Shown piece by piece: positions 23,276-29,946 of a stretch of 31,701 nt of DNA; the stretch's first letter is position 1; each line of letters begins with the position of its first letter. The notes beneath the pieces were generated by a model. The model made no database searches. It was not told the DNA's origin and worked only from the letters and a program-made list of their open reading frames with translations. This DNA comes from JAGPUQ01 sp947084925. Lineage in GTDB: Bacteria > Pseudomonadota > Gammaproteobacteria > Pseudomonadales > Porticoccaceae. The stretch spans positions 1-31,701 of the forward strand of contig CAMTUJ010000041.1 of the NCBI GenBank assembly GCA_947084925.1. The letters are read 5' to 3'. A program made the translations under genes and the position numbers.

Positions 23276-24549
23276 CGGCGCAGGAGCTCCTGCCACTGCG
23301 CGGTCAACTCGGCGCGGAAATTCGGGTGTGCGATGCGGATCAACGCTTCCGCGCGCCGTTCGAGGGACTGATTCGACAGGCGCGCGACACCCTGCTCGGT
23401 CACCACATAATCGACGTCGGCGCGCAGCGCGGTCATCGGGCCGCTCAACAGCGCCTTGATCTTGGACAGGCTGCCGCCCTTGGCGGTGGAGTGCAGCGCG
23501 ATGATGCTGCGTCCGCCGCGCGAGGCGCGCGCACCGCGCAGGAAATCCACCAGGCCACCGCCGCCGCCGACCTGGCGGCCGTCGAGGGTCTCGCTGTTGA
23601 GCTGGCCGAAGAGGTCGATTTCGAGCGTGGTGTTGATGGCCACCAACTGGTTGATCGACGCCAGTACCCCGGCGTCATGGGTGTAAGTGACCGGGCGCAG
23701 GGCGAGCCCGGCATAACCCGCGCACCAGCGATAGAAGTCCTGACTCCCCGCCGCGATGCCGGTGACCAGCTTGCCGGTGTCGATGTTCTTGCGGCGGCCA
23801 TTCACCACACCGGCTTCCACCAGCGGCATGAAGGCTTCGGTGAGCAGCCCCGTGTGCACGCCGAGATCCCGCTTGCCGCCGAGCCGTTGCAGGATCGACA
23901 CCGGCAGCGCGCCGATGCCCAGTTGCAGGCAGTCGCCGTCCTCGACCAGACCCGCGATATGGTCCGCCACGATGGCATCGGCGTCCGCTGCCTTGCCGCC
24001 GATGCGGTATTCCAGCAGCGGGCGATCCGTCGTCACCGCGAAGTCGATGTCGGCCAGCGGGATGCGCGGCGCATCGGCGATATCCGGCACCGCGGCGTTG
24101 ATCTCGGCGATCACCAGGCGCGCCTTCGCCAGCATTTCGAGCGAATAGTCGGTGTGCAGGCCGAGGCTACACGCGCCATCGGCACCCGGCGGCGCCACCA
24201 TGATGAGCGCGACATCGACGCCGTAGAAATCCTCCAGGGCGCGGTAGCGCGCGGAATGAAACGCCGGCACCCAGTCGAGCCGGCCCGCCGCGTGCAGGCG
24301 CCGGTAGCCGCCCAAAAAGAAGCCGGTGTTGAGGGTCGAGGCACTGGAAATGCGGTCGGGATCGAGCTCCGTCATGCCCGGCACCGAGCAGTCCATCACC
24401 GTCAGCGGCAGATCGAGCCGCGCCTGCGCGACGATATCGAGCACCGCATCCGGCTGCCCGCAACCGCCCGCGACCAAGACGGTGTCACTGGAGTGAAAAT
24501 GGTCGCGTACAGCGGCGGAAGTCAGTTGCGGCGGGTGGGCGGTGGTCAC
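23269..24549 (-). CDS. Acetyl-CoA hydrolase / CoA-transferase family protein
   Basis: The product has 426 residues with the two-domain layout of Cat1 / 4-hydroxybutyrate CoA-transferase enzymes. Visible motifs are VIAEINAAVPD (147-157), GDCLQLGIGALPVSIL (205-220), and the CoA-binding glycine-rich NSETLDGRQVGGGGGLVDFL. At the position where characterised transferases carry the catalytic Glu (H-S/T-E), this protein reads VHTGLLTEAF, with Gly234 in its place. It may be a hydrolase or a transferase subgroup with another mechanism. It starts the minus-strand set; its stop overlaps the hlyD start, so coupled expression with the transporter is likely although the functional link is unclear. Confidence 0.87.
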   Translation of the reverse strand: MTTAHPPQLTSAAVRDHFHSSDTVLVAGGCGQPDAVLDIVAQARLDLPLTVMDCSVPGMTELDPDRISSASTLNTGFFLGGYRRLHAAGRLDWVPAFHSARYRALEDFYGVDVALIMVAPPGADGACSLGLHTDYSLEMLAKARLVIAEINAAVPDIADAPRIPLADIDFAVTTDRPLLEYRIGGKAADADAIVADHIAGLVEDGDCLQLGIGALPVSILQRLGGKRDLGVHTGLLTEAFMPLVEAGVVNGRRKNIDTGKLVTGIAAGSQDFYRWCAGYAGLALRPVTYTHDAGVLASINQLVAINTTLEIDLFGQLNSETLDGRQVGGGGGLVDFLRGARASRGGRSIIALHSTAKGGSLSKIKALLSGPMTALRADVDYVVTEQGVARLSNQSLERRAEALIRIAHPNFRAELTAQWQELLRRC

Positions 24550-24659
24550 GGGTAAGGGCTCCGGAGGCGAAAAATGGTAGCGGGCAATCTAGCACAGGGG
24601 TTGGCATTGAGGGGCGCGCGGCGCGGCAGCGGCCACCCGATCCGCCAATCCCCGCGCTG

Positions 24660-24882
24660 CTGCTCGATACTCCATCCGGCGGCGTGCGTCGTAGCCAAAA
24701 CCCGGGCCAGCGCTGCCGTGCGTGGTGTTGTCGTCGGTATCGTAGGTGAATTGGTACCGATACTGGTCGGTGGTTTGGTTTTGGGTGTTACCGAGGCGGT
24801 CCAGCCCGTCGTATTCGCACGAGAACGCGGTGGCGCCGGCGTCGGTCAGACCGATGATGTTGCCGTTGCGGTTGGTTCGCCC
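24660..24882 (-). pseudogene. RHS/YD-repeat fragment A
   Basis: The minus-strand frame reads GRTNRNGNIIGLTDAGATAF, then EYDGLDRLGNTQNQTTDQYR, YQFTYDTDDNTTHGSAGPGF and YDARRRMEYRAA: typical RHS/YD-repeat sequence without start or end. Compared with fragment B (29315-29700) about 38 codons are missing after FTYD, between two ATCGTA-containing stretches. It is non-functional debris of a polymorphic-toxin-type gene. It fills most of the gap between the CoA-transferase gene and the toxin-antitoxin pair. Confidence 0.72.
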
Positions 24883-24893
24883 TAAGCTGTAAA
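24866..24893 (+). promoter_or_regulatory. Candidate promoter for the ParD/ParE-like pair
   Basis: TTGCGG (24866-24871) and TGTAAA (24888-24893) are 16 nt apart, 23 nt before the antitoxin ATG. It overlaps the edge of the RHS fragment. Judged by eye. Confidence 0.33.
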
Positions 24894-24916
24894 CAGGACA
24901 GGACAGGAGAGATTCC

Positions 24917-25102
24917 ATGCAAATCCATACCGCTAAACAGGAAGCCTTGGAAGCCATTCAACGCTTGCCGGATAACGTGGGTTTTGAAGAGATCGTGTAC
25001 CGCCTGTATGTGCTCAACAAGATTCACCAAGGCATGGAAGACATTGAAGCAGGCCGCACCATTACCCATGAAGAACTGGTGCGCGAGATTGAACAATGGT
25101 GA
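24917..25102 (+). CDS. Type II antitoxin (ParE/RelE partner)
   Basis: A 61-residue acidic helical protein: MQIHTAKQEALEAIQRLPDN, VGFEEIVYRLYVLNKIHQGM, EDIEAGRTITHEELVREIEQ. The end (GRTITHEEL..EI) is common among antitoxins of RelE/ParE-type toxins. A strong ribosome site (GGAGAG) precedes the ATG. The toxin ATG lies within its last codons (7-nt overlap), as usual for toxin-antitoxin pairs. It has lower GC than the flanking genes. Confidence 0.85.
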   Translation: MQIHTAKQEALEAIQRLPDNVGFEEIVYRLYVLNKIHQGMEDIEAGRTITHEELVREIEQW

Positions 25103-25383
25103 TTTGGACGCCCCGCGCCCACTCTGATTTAAAAGCTATCCACGATTACATTGCCCAAGACGCCCCCATCAATGCCGGGAAGGTGATGCGGGCGATTGTC
25201 GAAAAAGCCGCATCCCTTACGGATCAACCGCAACCCGGCAAGATGGTGCGGGAAGTGAATGATCCCAATCTGCGGGAAGTCAGCGTCCATTCCTGGCGCA
25301 TGGTGATTCATTTACGCGATCAGCAGATTTACATCGTCACGCTGATTCACAAACGGCGGAATATTTCGGCTGAGGATATTTAA
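25096..25383 (+). CDS. RelE/ParE-superfamily toxin
   Basis: A 95-residue protein with the ParE-type layout: VIWTPRAHSDLKAIHDYIAQ, a basic helix, GKMVREVNDPNLREVSVHSW, RMVIHLRDQQIYIVTLIHKR. 'W..A..DL..I.DYI' at the start and 'R.VY/H....I.V..L.H.RR' at the end are the family signs. ParE members poison gyrase while RelE members cleave mRNA; the sequence looks ParE-like, but target assignment is uncertain. It is translated from inside the antitoxin end. Confidence 0.87.
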   Translation: MVIWTPRAHSDLKAIHDYIAQDAPINAGKVMRAIVEKAASLTDQPQPGKMVREVNDPNLREVSVHSWRMVIHLRDQQIYIVTLIHKRRNISAEDI

Positions 25384-25578
25384 CAGCCTGTTGAAATTCT
25401 CGAACATCACGACGGTTTGGAAGAAAATTGCGCAACTGGAAATTGCGGCGAGATAGATCCATGCGCGGAGTCGATGTCTGCGCATGTTCGAAGTGTGCTC
25501 TGATACAAGGCTTCGCAGAGTGTCCGTCGTGGATGGGTAAGATCAAATTTTCTTCGACAATGAGACGTACATCAAACA
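25384..25578. other. 195-bp intergenic region with a hairpin
   Basis: No gene is supported. A perfect 7-bp inverted repeat CATGCGC / GCGCATG spans 25460-25486. The stretch begins CAGCCTGTTGAAA, reminiscent of insertion-sequence ends, but no transposase remnant was recognised. Confidence 0.35.
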
Positions 25579-26634
25579 TCAACACGGCTTGTCCTGTTGT
25601 TCCAGTCGGTACAGGCGTTGCCAGAGTTCTTGTCTGACGTTCGCCATGCTTGGCGCCGCGTCGTCTTCGAACGCCAGCGGCCGCGTAAGTCTGGTGGTGC
25701 GCAATCCCAGACGAGCGCTGAACAGACCCATTCCCAGCCCTTGCCCAGCGCGGGCCGATAATCTACCCACCAGGTTCATCGACAGCATTTCCGTGGCGGC
25801 TTCGACAGCCAATTCACTGGCGCCGGCGAAGACCAGGTTGTGGAGCACCCCGCGGAAAAGCAGCACGCGGCTGGCCAGACCGAGCTCCAGTCCATAAATC
25901 CGCGCCAGGCGTTTGATCAGTACCAGATTGCTCCAGGTCACCAACACCATGTCGAACAGGGGCTGCGAGCTTACCGCGACCAGAATGGCGGTATCGCCGG
26001 ACATGCGCGAAATCAGTCGCAGCGCTTCGCGGTCGCGGGGCGCGAGCAGGTGATGGGTCAGCAGAACACGGGTATCACGGCCGTCGTGGTGCGGTTGATG
26101 CGCGCGGACAAAGCCCTGCCAATGAGGGTGGTCCTCATTCAATCCAAGTTCCTGGCGCAGTCGCTCCGCAAGCCGTCGTGCCTCACCGGGACTCGACTGG
26201 TCGAGGCCGCTGAGTGCCTCGCGCAGCCGGGAGTGACGGCGCAGACGCTTCAATTGCCACAATTCGCGAATCAGCACCGAGCCACCCATGCCCAGCGCCA
26301 CCAGCAGCAGCGCCCCCCACGCACCACTCAACCAGTCGCCACCCAGGCTGGCGCTATAAAGCGTCTGGCCGGCTTCCAGTGCGCCCAGGCTCAGCGCGCC
26401 CCCGGCAACGGTCAACAGTCCCCAGTAGCGCTTGCGGGGATGCGCCAGGCTGGACACCAGGGCGGCTTCGGCGGACGCTTCGACGGGCGTCTCCACCGTC
26501 AGTTCGCGGGTGATCGTGGCGGGGTCGAAAATCTCGGCCGGCCGAGGATCCGGCCTCTCTTGTGCCGGATTGACGAGTTCGTCGGGCGTGAAATACTGCG
26601 CTGGGCGCGGGTCGGAATGGGGAGGAGGGGTCAT
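25579..26634 (-). CDS. ycjF: YcjF-like DUF697 membrane protein
   Basis: 351 residues, the usual YcjF length. The N-terminal ~70 residues are Pro-rich and charged. Two membrane segments follow (RYWGLLTVAGGALSLGALEA and GAWGALLLVALGMGGSVLIR), then RELWQLKRLRRHSRLREAL, a charged helical part, and a C-terminal DUF697 domain (ISRMSGDTAILVAVSSQPLF, DMVLVTWSNLVLIKRLARIY, GLELGLASRVLLFRGVLHNL). The start overlaps the ycjX stop (ATGA). In enterobacteria ycjX-ycjF lies beside the psp phage-shock genes; no psp genes are seen here. Role: envelope-stress associated by context, molecular function unknown. Confidence 0.9.
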   Translation of the reverse strand: MTPPPHSDPRPAQYFTPDELVNPAQERPDPRPAEIFDPATITRELTVETPVEASAEAALVSSLAHPRKRYWGLLTVAGGALSLGALEAGQTLYSASLGGDWLSGAWGALLLVALGMGGSVLIRELWQLKRLRRHSRLREALSGLDQSSPGEARRLAERLRQELGLNEDHPHWQGFVRAHQPHHDGRDTRVLLTHHLLAPRDREALRLISRMSGDTAILVAVSSQPLFDMVLVTWSNLVLIKRLARIYGLELGLASRVLLFRGVLHNLVFAGASELAVEAATEMLSMNLVGRLSARAGQGLGMGLFSARLGLRTTRLTRPLAFEDDAAPSMANVRQELWQRLYRLEQQDKPC

Positions 26635-28034
26635 TGCAGCTTGTCTCCAATCAGCCAGTCCAGCACCGCATCCACGCGGATATGCGGTAGTGCTCGACCT
26701 TCGCGTGGCAGCGGACGAAACGAGTGAAAATGAAAGCCCCGTCGCGACCAGAAGGCGGCGTCGGGCAGGCGCGGGGGTACTTCACCGGGGAACATCAGCA
26801 ACTCGGCGCCGGTGAGCGTGGTACCGGCCACTGCCGGGCTGAGTTTGCCCTTGTGCTCGGCCTCGCGGACACGAGTGGCGGAAATCGATGCCAGCGAAAA
26901 GGGGCGTACCGGAACACCGGCAAAGCGAAGCTCCCGCAGTGGATCGGCAAGCAGCGCTTCAAGAAGGCTGACCAGGTGGCCGTGCTGTTCGGGAGTGACG
27001 TGGTCGGCTTTGGTGGCGGCGATGGCGAGGCGGTCGATGCGCGGAGCGAACAGCCGTGAGATCAGGCTGCGCTTGCCGTAATCGAAGCTCTGCATCAGTG
27101 TCGACAGCGCCCCGGACATATCCTCGAAACGCTCCCGGCCGGCGTTAAGGGCGCCGAGCACATCGGCCAGTACGATCTGCCGATCGAAGCGCCGAAAGTG
27201 GTCTTGGTAGAACGGTTTGACGATGCGCTGCTGGTAATGGGTAAAGCGTCGCGCCAAGGTATGGTAGACGCTCGTTTTCGGTAGCGCCTCCAGCGGCTTC
27301 TGTTCCGCTACGTTCACCTCCGGGAGCGGAAAGAACTGCAACACCGGCGCGCCTTCCAGGTCGCCGGGCAGCAAAAAACGGCCGGGCTGGAGATCGGCAA
27401 AGCCGGCTTCGCGCGCGTTGCGCAGGGCAGCGGCATAGGATTCCGCGATGGCAGCAAGCTGTGCCTCATCCGCCTGGGCAGCCGGGGTGAGCGTTTCGAC
27501 AGCACGCAACCAGTCGTGAAAAATCGCCCGACGCTCCTGATTGCGAGCATCGCTCAAGCGAGCGATCTGCCCCTCGCTCCAGCTCGTGTAATCGTGACCC
27601 ATCAACGGCAGATCAAGCAGCCACTCGCCAGGGTAATCGACCAGATCCAGGGTCAGGTGGGCGGCATCGCGCTTGAGCACACCGCCACGCGCCGGGCGAT
27701 AGCGAATCGACAATCGCAGCTCGCTGATGCCGCGAGTGGGCTCGGGCCAGCGCGGCGGCGTGGCATCCAGCGCAGCCATGGCCTGATCGAACGGAAAGCG
27801 CGGCACGCCAAGATCCGGTTGGTCGATGCGCTGAGCTCCGAGCAGTCGTCCCTCACGCGCGGCGGGGAGTAGATCGAGCCCCCCATCCAGGCCTGCATGA
27901 CGCAACTGGTGGACGAGCGCGGTCAGGAAGGCCGTCTTGCCAGCGCGCGACAGGCCCGTGACCGCCAACCGCAACTGACGGTCGCGACCACGTTCGAACA
28001 AATTGTTGAGTTCGCGTGCGAACGGCTGACGCAT
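26631..28034 (-). CDS. ycjX: YcjX family P-loop protein (DUF463)
   Basis: 467 residues from MRQPFARELNNLFERGRDRQ (ATG 28032-28034), nearly the length of E. coli YcjX; a 40-residue in-frame extension is not family-like. The nucleotide-binding loop GLSRAGKTAFLTALVHQL is near residue 27. LTLDLVDYPGEWLLDLPLMG contains the Walker B/DxxG-type element, and RLAIAATKADHVTPEQH the TKAD specificity motif. The protein ends HIRVDAVLDWLIGDKLQ. It is a predicted GTPase or nucleotide-binding stress protein that pairs with YcjF. It is flanked on both sides by mobile-type debris but is itself intact with host-like GC. Confidence 0.92.
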   Translation of the reverse strand: MRQPFARELNNLFERGRDRQLRLAVTGLSRAGKTAFLTALVHQLRHAGLDGGLDLLPAAREGRLLGAQRIDQPDLGVPRFPFDQAMAALDATPPRWPEPTRGISELRLSIRYRPARGGVLKRDAAHLTLDLVDYPGEWLLDLPLMGHDYTSWSEGQIARLSDARNQERRAIFHDWLRAVETLTPAAQADEAQLAAIAESYAAALRNAREAGFADLQPGRFLLPGDLEGAPVLQFFPLPEVNVAEQKPLEALPKTSVYHTLARRFTHYQQRIVKPFYQDHFRRFDRQIVLADVLGALNAGRERFEDMSGALSTLMQSFDYGKRSLISRLFAPRIDRLAIAATKADHVTPEQHGHLVSLLEALLADPLRELRFAGVPVRPFSLASISATRVREAEHKGKLSPAVAGTTLTGAELLMFPGEVPPRLPDAAFWSRRGFHFHSFRPLPREGRALPHIRVDAVLDWLIGDKLQ

Positions 28035-28250
28035 GGATGACGAATCGCTTCGCTGGTTGTCGGCCGCCAATATGAAGGCGTCGGTGACGGCTGGCAAGCA
28101 ACCGCCACACAGACTGCTCGCGGTGGGTGCGAGAGAGCGTGGAATCGCCCGCATTGGGTACTCGGCTCATGCTGCGGGGGAAAGGTCAGGGAGACCAGCA
28201 TGCCACGACAGTGGATCTGGAGGAACCCGCGCCCGCCGAACGCCGTGCTG

Positions 28251-28280
28251 TGCGAAAACCGTGGCCTGTCCCCTATTTTT
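28251..28280. repeat. TGTCCCCTATTTTT interspersed repeat, single copy
   Basis: A 30-bp stretch beginning TGCGAAAACCGTGG and ending CTGTCCCCTATTTTT. It recurs with one difference at 29701-29730. This kind of repeat (reverse: AAAATAGGGGACAGACC) is often seen near REP-associated transposases and RHS debris; none is present here. Confidence 0.8.
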
Positions 28281-28302
28281 TAAAAACCGTCAAGACTCTC
28301 GC

Positions 28303-28334
28303 TTGATATATACGTGATATCTTATGTGATATCT
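28303..28334 (+). promoter_or_regulatory. Candidate operator/promoter of the XRE-hicBA operon
   Basis: GTGATATCT occurs twice, at 28314-28322 and 28326-28334 (12-bp period). An overlapping inverted pair GATAT-N7-ATATC also lies here, 36-67 nt upstream of the XRE start. TTGATA at 28303-28308 could be a -35 element. An autoregulatory operator for the XRE protein is inferred. Confidence 0.4.
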
Positions 28335-28369
28335 CTGGGCAGGCGGGTCAGATAGGGGGGCTTACAGCG

Positions 28370-28807
28370 ATGGCTCTTTCTTCACACGTGCTTTTTGCTG
28401 TGGAGTTTCCGGAACGGCTGACCGCCCTGCGCAAGGCACGCGGGCTGACGCAGCAGGCTTTGGCCGATCAGGTGGGATTGGCCGTGCTGCAGATTCGCCG
28501 CTACGAGGGCGGCACCTCGCAACCTACCCTCGATGTGATCCGCCGCCTGGCAATTGCGCTCGGCGCAAGCGCCGATATGCTGGTCTTCGACGATAAGGAG
28601 CGCGGCCCCTCCGAGACGCTGCGCTACCAGTTCGAAACCGTCTCGCGTATGTCGGAGCACGACCAAGAAGTCATTCGAGAATTGCTCGATGCGGTGATCG
28701 TGAGAAATCAGGCGGCCGGTGCGATCGAGCGCGTGGTCAAGCAGGCCCCCAGCAAATCAACCAACCGCAGCGCAAGCGAGAAGCGCCGCGCGGCGCATCA
28801 GGAGTAA
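28370..28807 (+). CDS. XRE-family helix-turn-helix regulator
   Basis: 145 residues. A Cro/CI-type DNA-binding domain spans residues ~14-72: RLTALRKARGLTQQALADQV, GLAVLQIRRYEGGTSQPTLD, VIRRLAIALGASADMLVF. A helical segment (YQFETVSRMSEHDQEVIREL) and a basic tail follow. It ends 5 nt before the hicB-like gene, so it is probably the operon repressor and may substitute for the DNA-binding domain missing from that small HicB. Confidence 0.9.
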   Translation: MALSSHVLFAVEFPERLTALRKARGLTQQALADQVGLAVLQIRRYEGGTSQPTLDVIRRLAIALGASADMLVFDDKERGPSETLRYQFETVSRMSEHDQEVIRELLDAVIVRNQAAGAIERVVKQAPSKSTNRSASEKRRAAHQE

Positions 28808-28812
28808 TCACC

Positions 28813-29040
28813 ATGGAACACATGATCCAGTTGCACATCGAGAAGCTGCCCGAGGGCGTGTATCTGGCCACGAGCGACGAAGTGCAAGGGCTGGTGGCGC
28901 AAGGCCGCACGATCCAGGAAACCATCGAGATCGCGCGCGACGTGGCCAAAAAGCTGCTCGAGGCGCGGTCAGGCGCAAACGCCACGCCGCTACCGCCTGC
29001 GCGTGAAGCCTTCGACTATCCGCTGATCGTAGCCACCTGA
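28813..29040 (+). CDS. hicB: HicB-like antitoxin (short form)
   Basis: 75 residues: IQLHIEKLPEGVYLATSDEV, QGLVAQGRTIQETIEIARDV, AKKLLEAR. This is the partial RNase-H-like fold of HicB (EGvYlA.s.ev.GlvaqG.T..Ea). It has no C-terminal DNA-binding domain. It is followed after 14 nt by hicA and preceded by an XRE gene. Confidence 0.87.
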   Translation: MEHMIQLHIEKLPEGVYLATSDEVQGLVAQGRTIQETIEIARDVAKKLLEARSGANATPLPPAREAFDYPLIVAT

Positions 29041-29054
29041 GCGGATACCCACGG

Positions 29055-29279
29055 ATGGGCAGGCTGGCGGGCTTCCGCTACCGCGAGATCGTCGAGCGCT
29101 TGAAGGAACTGGGGCTGGAGTTTCACCGGCAAGCCGCGGGCAGTCACGAAATCTGGTTCAACCCGGCAGTGAATCGCTACACGACGATTCCAAACCACCC
29201 CGGCGATATGCCCGAAGGAACACTGCGCGCCATCCTCAAGCAGGCCGGTGTCGAGGCCGAGACGTTCTTGCAGAAGTAG
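29055..29279 (+). CDS. hicA: HicA-like mRNA interferase toxin
   Basis: 74 residues with a dsRBD-like HicA fold: REIVERLKELGLEFHRQAAG, SHEIWFNPAVNRYTTIPNHP, EGTLRAILKQAGV. The catalytic His is in GSHEIW. It probably cleaves mRNA and is neutralised by the upstream HicB. Its order after the antitoxin is the reverse of E. coli hicAB but common elsewhere. Confidence 0.9.
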   Translation: MGRLAGFRYREIVERLKELGLEFHRQAAGSHEIWFNPAVNRYTTIPNHPGDMPEGTLRAILKQAGVEAETFLQK

Positions 29280-29314
29280 TGAGCCCCGCAGACACAAAGG
29301 GCCGCGATCAACCG

Positions 29315-29700
29315 CTCCTTTGAGGAGCTGTCCGCTTTCGGTGTACAGGTAGCGCGCCTGGTCGAGGATGCCCTGGTATTTGCGCACCCGCTCGCCCTTG
29401 GCGTTGTAGTCGTATTGCGATTGCACCACGCCATTGCGCCAGACGGCACGCATCCGGTTGCGTGCGTCGTAGTCAAAACGCAGGCCGGCGCTGCTGTGCG
29501 TGGTGTTGTTGGCATCGTAACTGCGGTCGGTACCGGCCACGGTGATGAGGCGGTGGCTGGTGCCGGCATACACATACGGTTGTGCCGCATCGGTACCGAT
29601 CTGTTGGCTCAAGCGGTCGCCGGTGGCATCGTAGGTGAATTGGCACCGATACTGGCCGGTGGTTTGGTTTTTGGTGCTGCTGAGGCGGTCCAGCCCGTCG
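29315..29700 (-). pseudogene. RHS/YD-repeat fragment B
   Basis: Minus-strand translation gives DGLDRLSSTKNQTTGQYRCQ, FTYDATGDRLSQQIGTDAAQ, PYVYAGTSHRLITVAGTDRS, FDYDARNRMRAVWRNGVVQS, YDYNAKGERVRKYQGILDQA and RYLYTESGQLLKG: RHS core sequence without either end. It is cut exactly at 29700 where the TGTCCCC repeat begins. It is homologous to fragment A at 24660-24882 and more complete. Confidence 0.75.
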
Positions 29701-29852
29701 TGCGAAAACCGTGGTCTGTCCCCTATTTTTCGTGGTCTGTCCCCTATTTTTCGCTATTTTTCCGTGTCCCCTATTTTTCCGTATTTTTCCGAAAATCGTG
29801 GTCTGTCTCCTATTTTTTCGCTATTTTTTTCGCCTATTTTTTCGCTCCGCGC
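29701..29852. repeat. Cluster of TGTCCCCTATTTTT repeats
   Basis: At least four degenerate units: 29701-29730 (same as 28251-28280), 29731-29753, one near 29762-29780 lacking the GGTC part, and one near 29797-29820 with TGTCTCC. They are followed by CTATTTTTTTCGC and CCTATTTTTTCGC. They were probably generated by slippage or repeated insertion. The cluster lies between RHS fragment B and the hairpin at 29868. Confidence 0.8.
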
Positions 29853-29867
29853 GGCTGTCGCCCGCTC

Positions 29868-29902
29868 GTGATTGGCGGTAAGCTGTGCTTACCGCCAATC
29901 AC
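29868..29902. repeat. Perfect 16-bp inverted repeat with a 3-nt loop
   Basis: GTGATTGGCGGTAAGC (29868-29883), TGT, GCTTACCGCCAATCAC (29887-29902). There is no T-tract. It lies 45 nt before the DUF5677-like ATG. It could be the folded stem of an attC-type recombination site, a cruciform, or a regulatory hairpin. Confidence 0.85.
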
Positions 29903-29928
29903 TCGGGGTGCGGCTCAACTTGCGCCCC

Positions 29929-29935
29929 GTTCGAC
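29929..29935 (+). other. GTTCGAC box, possible attC-type R' core
   Basis: GTTCGAC differs from the integron core GTTRRRY at one position. It is preceded by GCGGCTCAACTTGCGCCCC, similar to the right half of attC sites (GCGGCTTAACTC...GTTAG). The ATG of the next gene follows after 11 nt, as in gene cassettes. Speculative. Confidence 0.3.
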
Positions 29936-29946
29936 GTCTTAGTGCC

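Larger units (their letters stand above)
28035..28369. other. 335-bp divergent intergenic region (ycjX / XRE regulator)
   Basis: It contains no gene I can support. It holds the promoter side of ycjX (no clear sigma-54 or sigma-70 site seen), one TGTCCCC-type repeat (28251-28280) and A/T-rich candidate operators for the XRE gene (28303-28334). Confidence 0.5.

Noticed and set aside
28200..28283. Short plus-strand ORF starting MPRQWIWRNPRPP, considered as a REP-associated transposase start
   Set aside because: It ends after 27 codons inside the TGTCCCC repeat and has no transposase motif.
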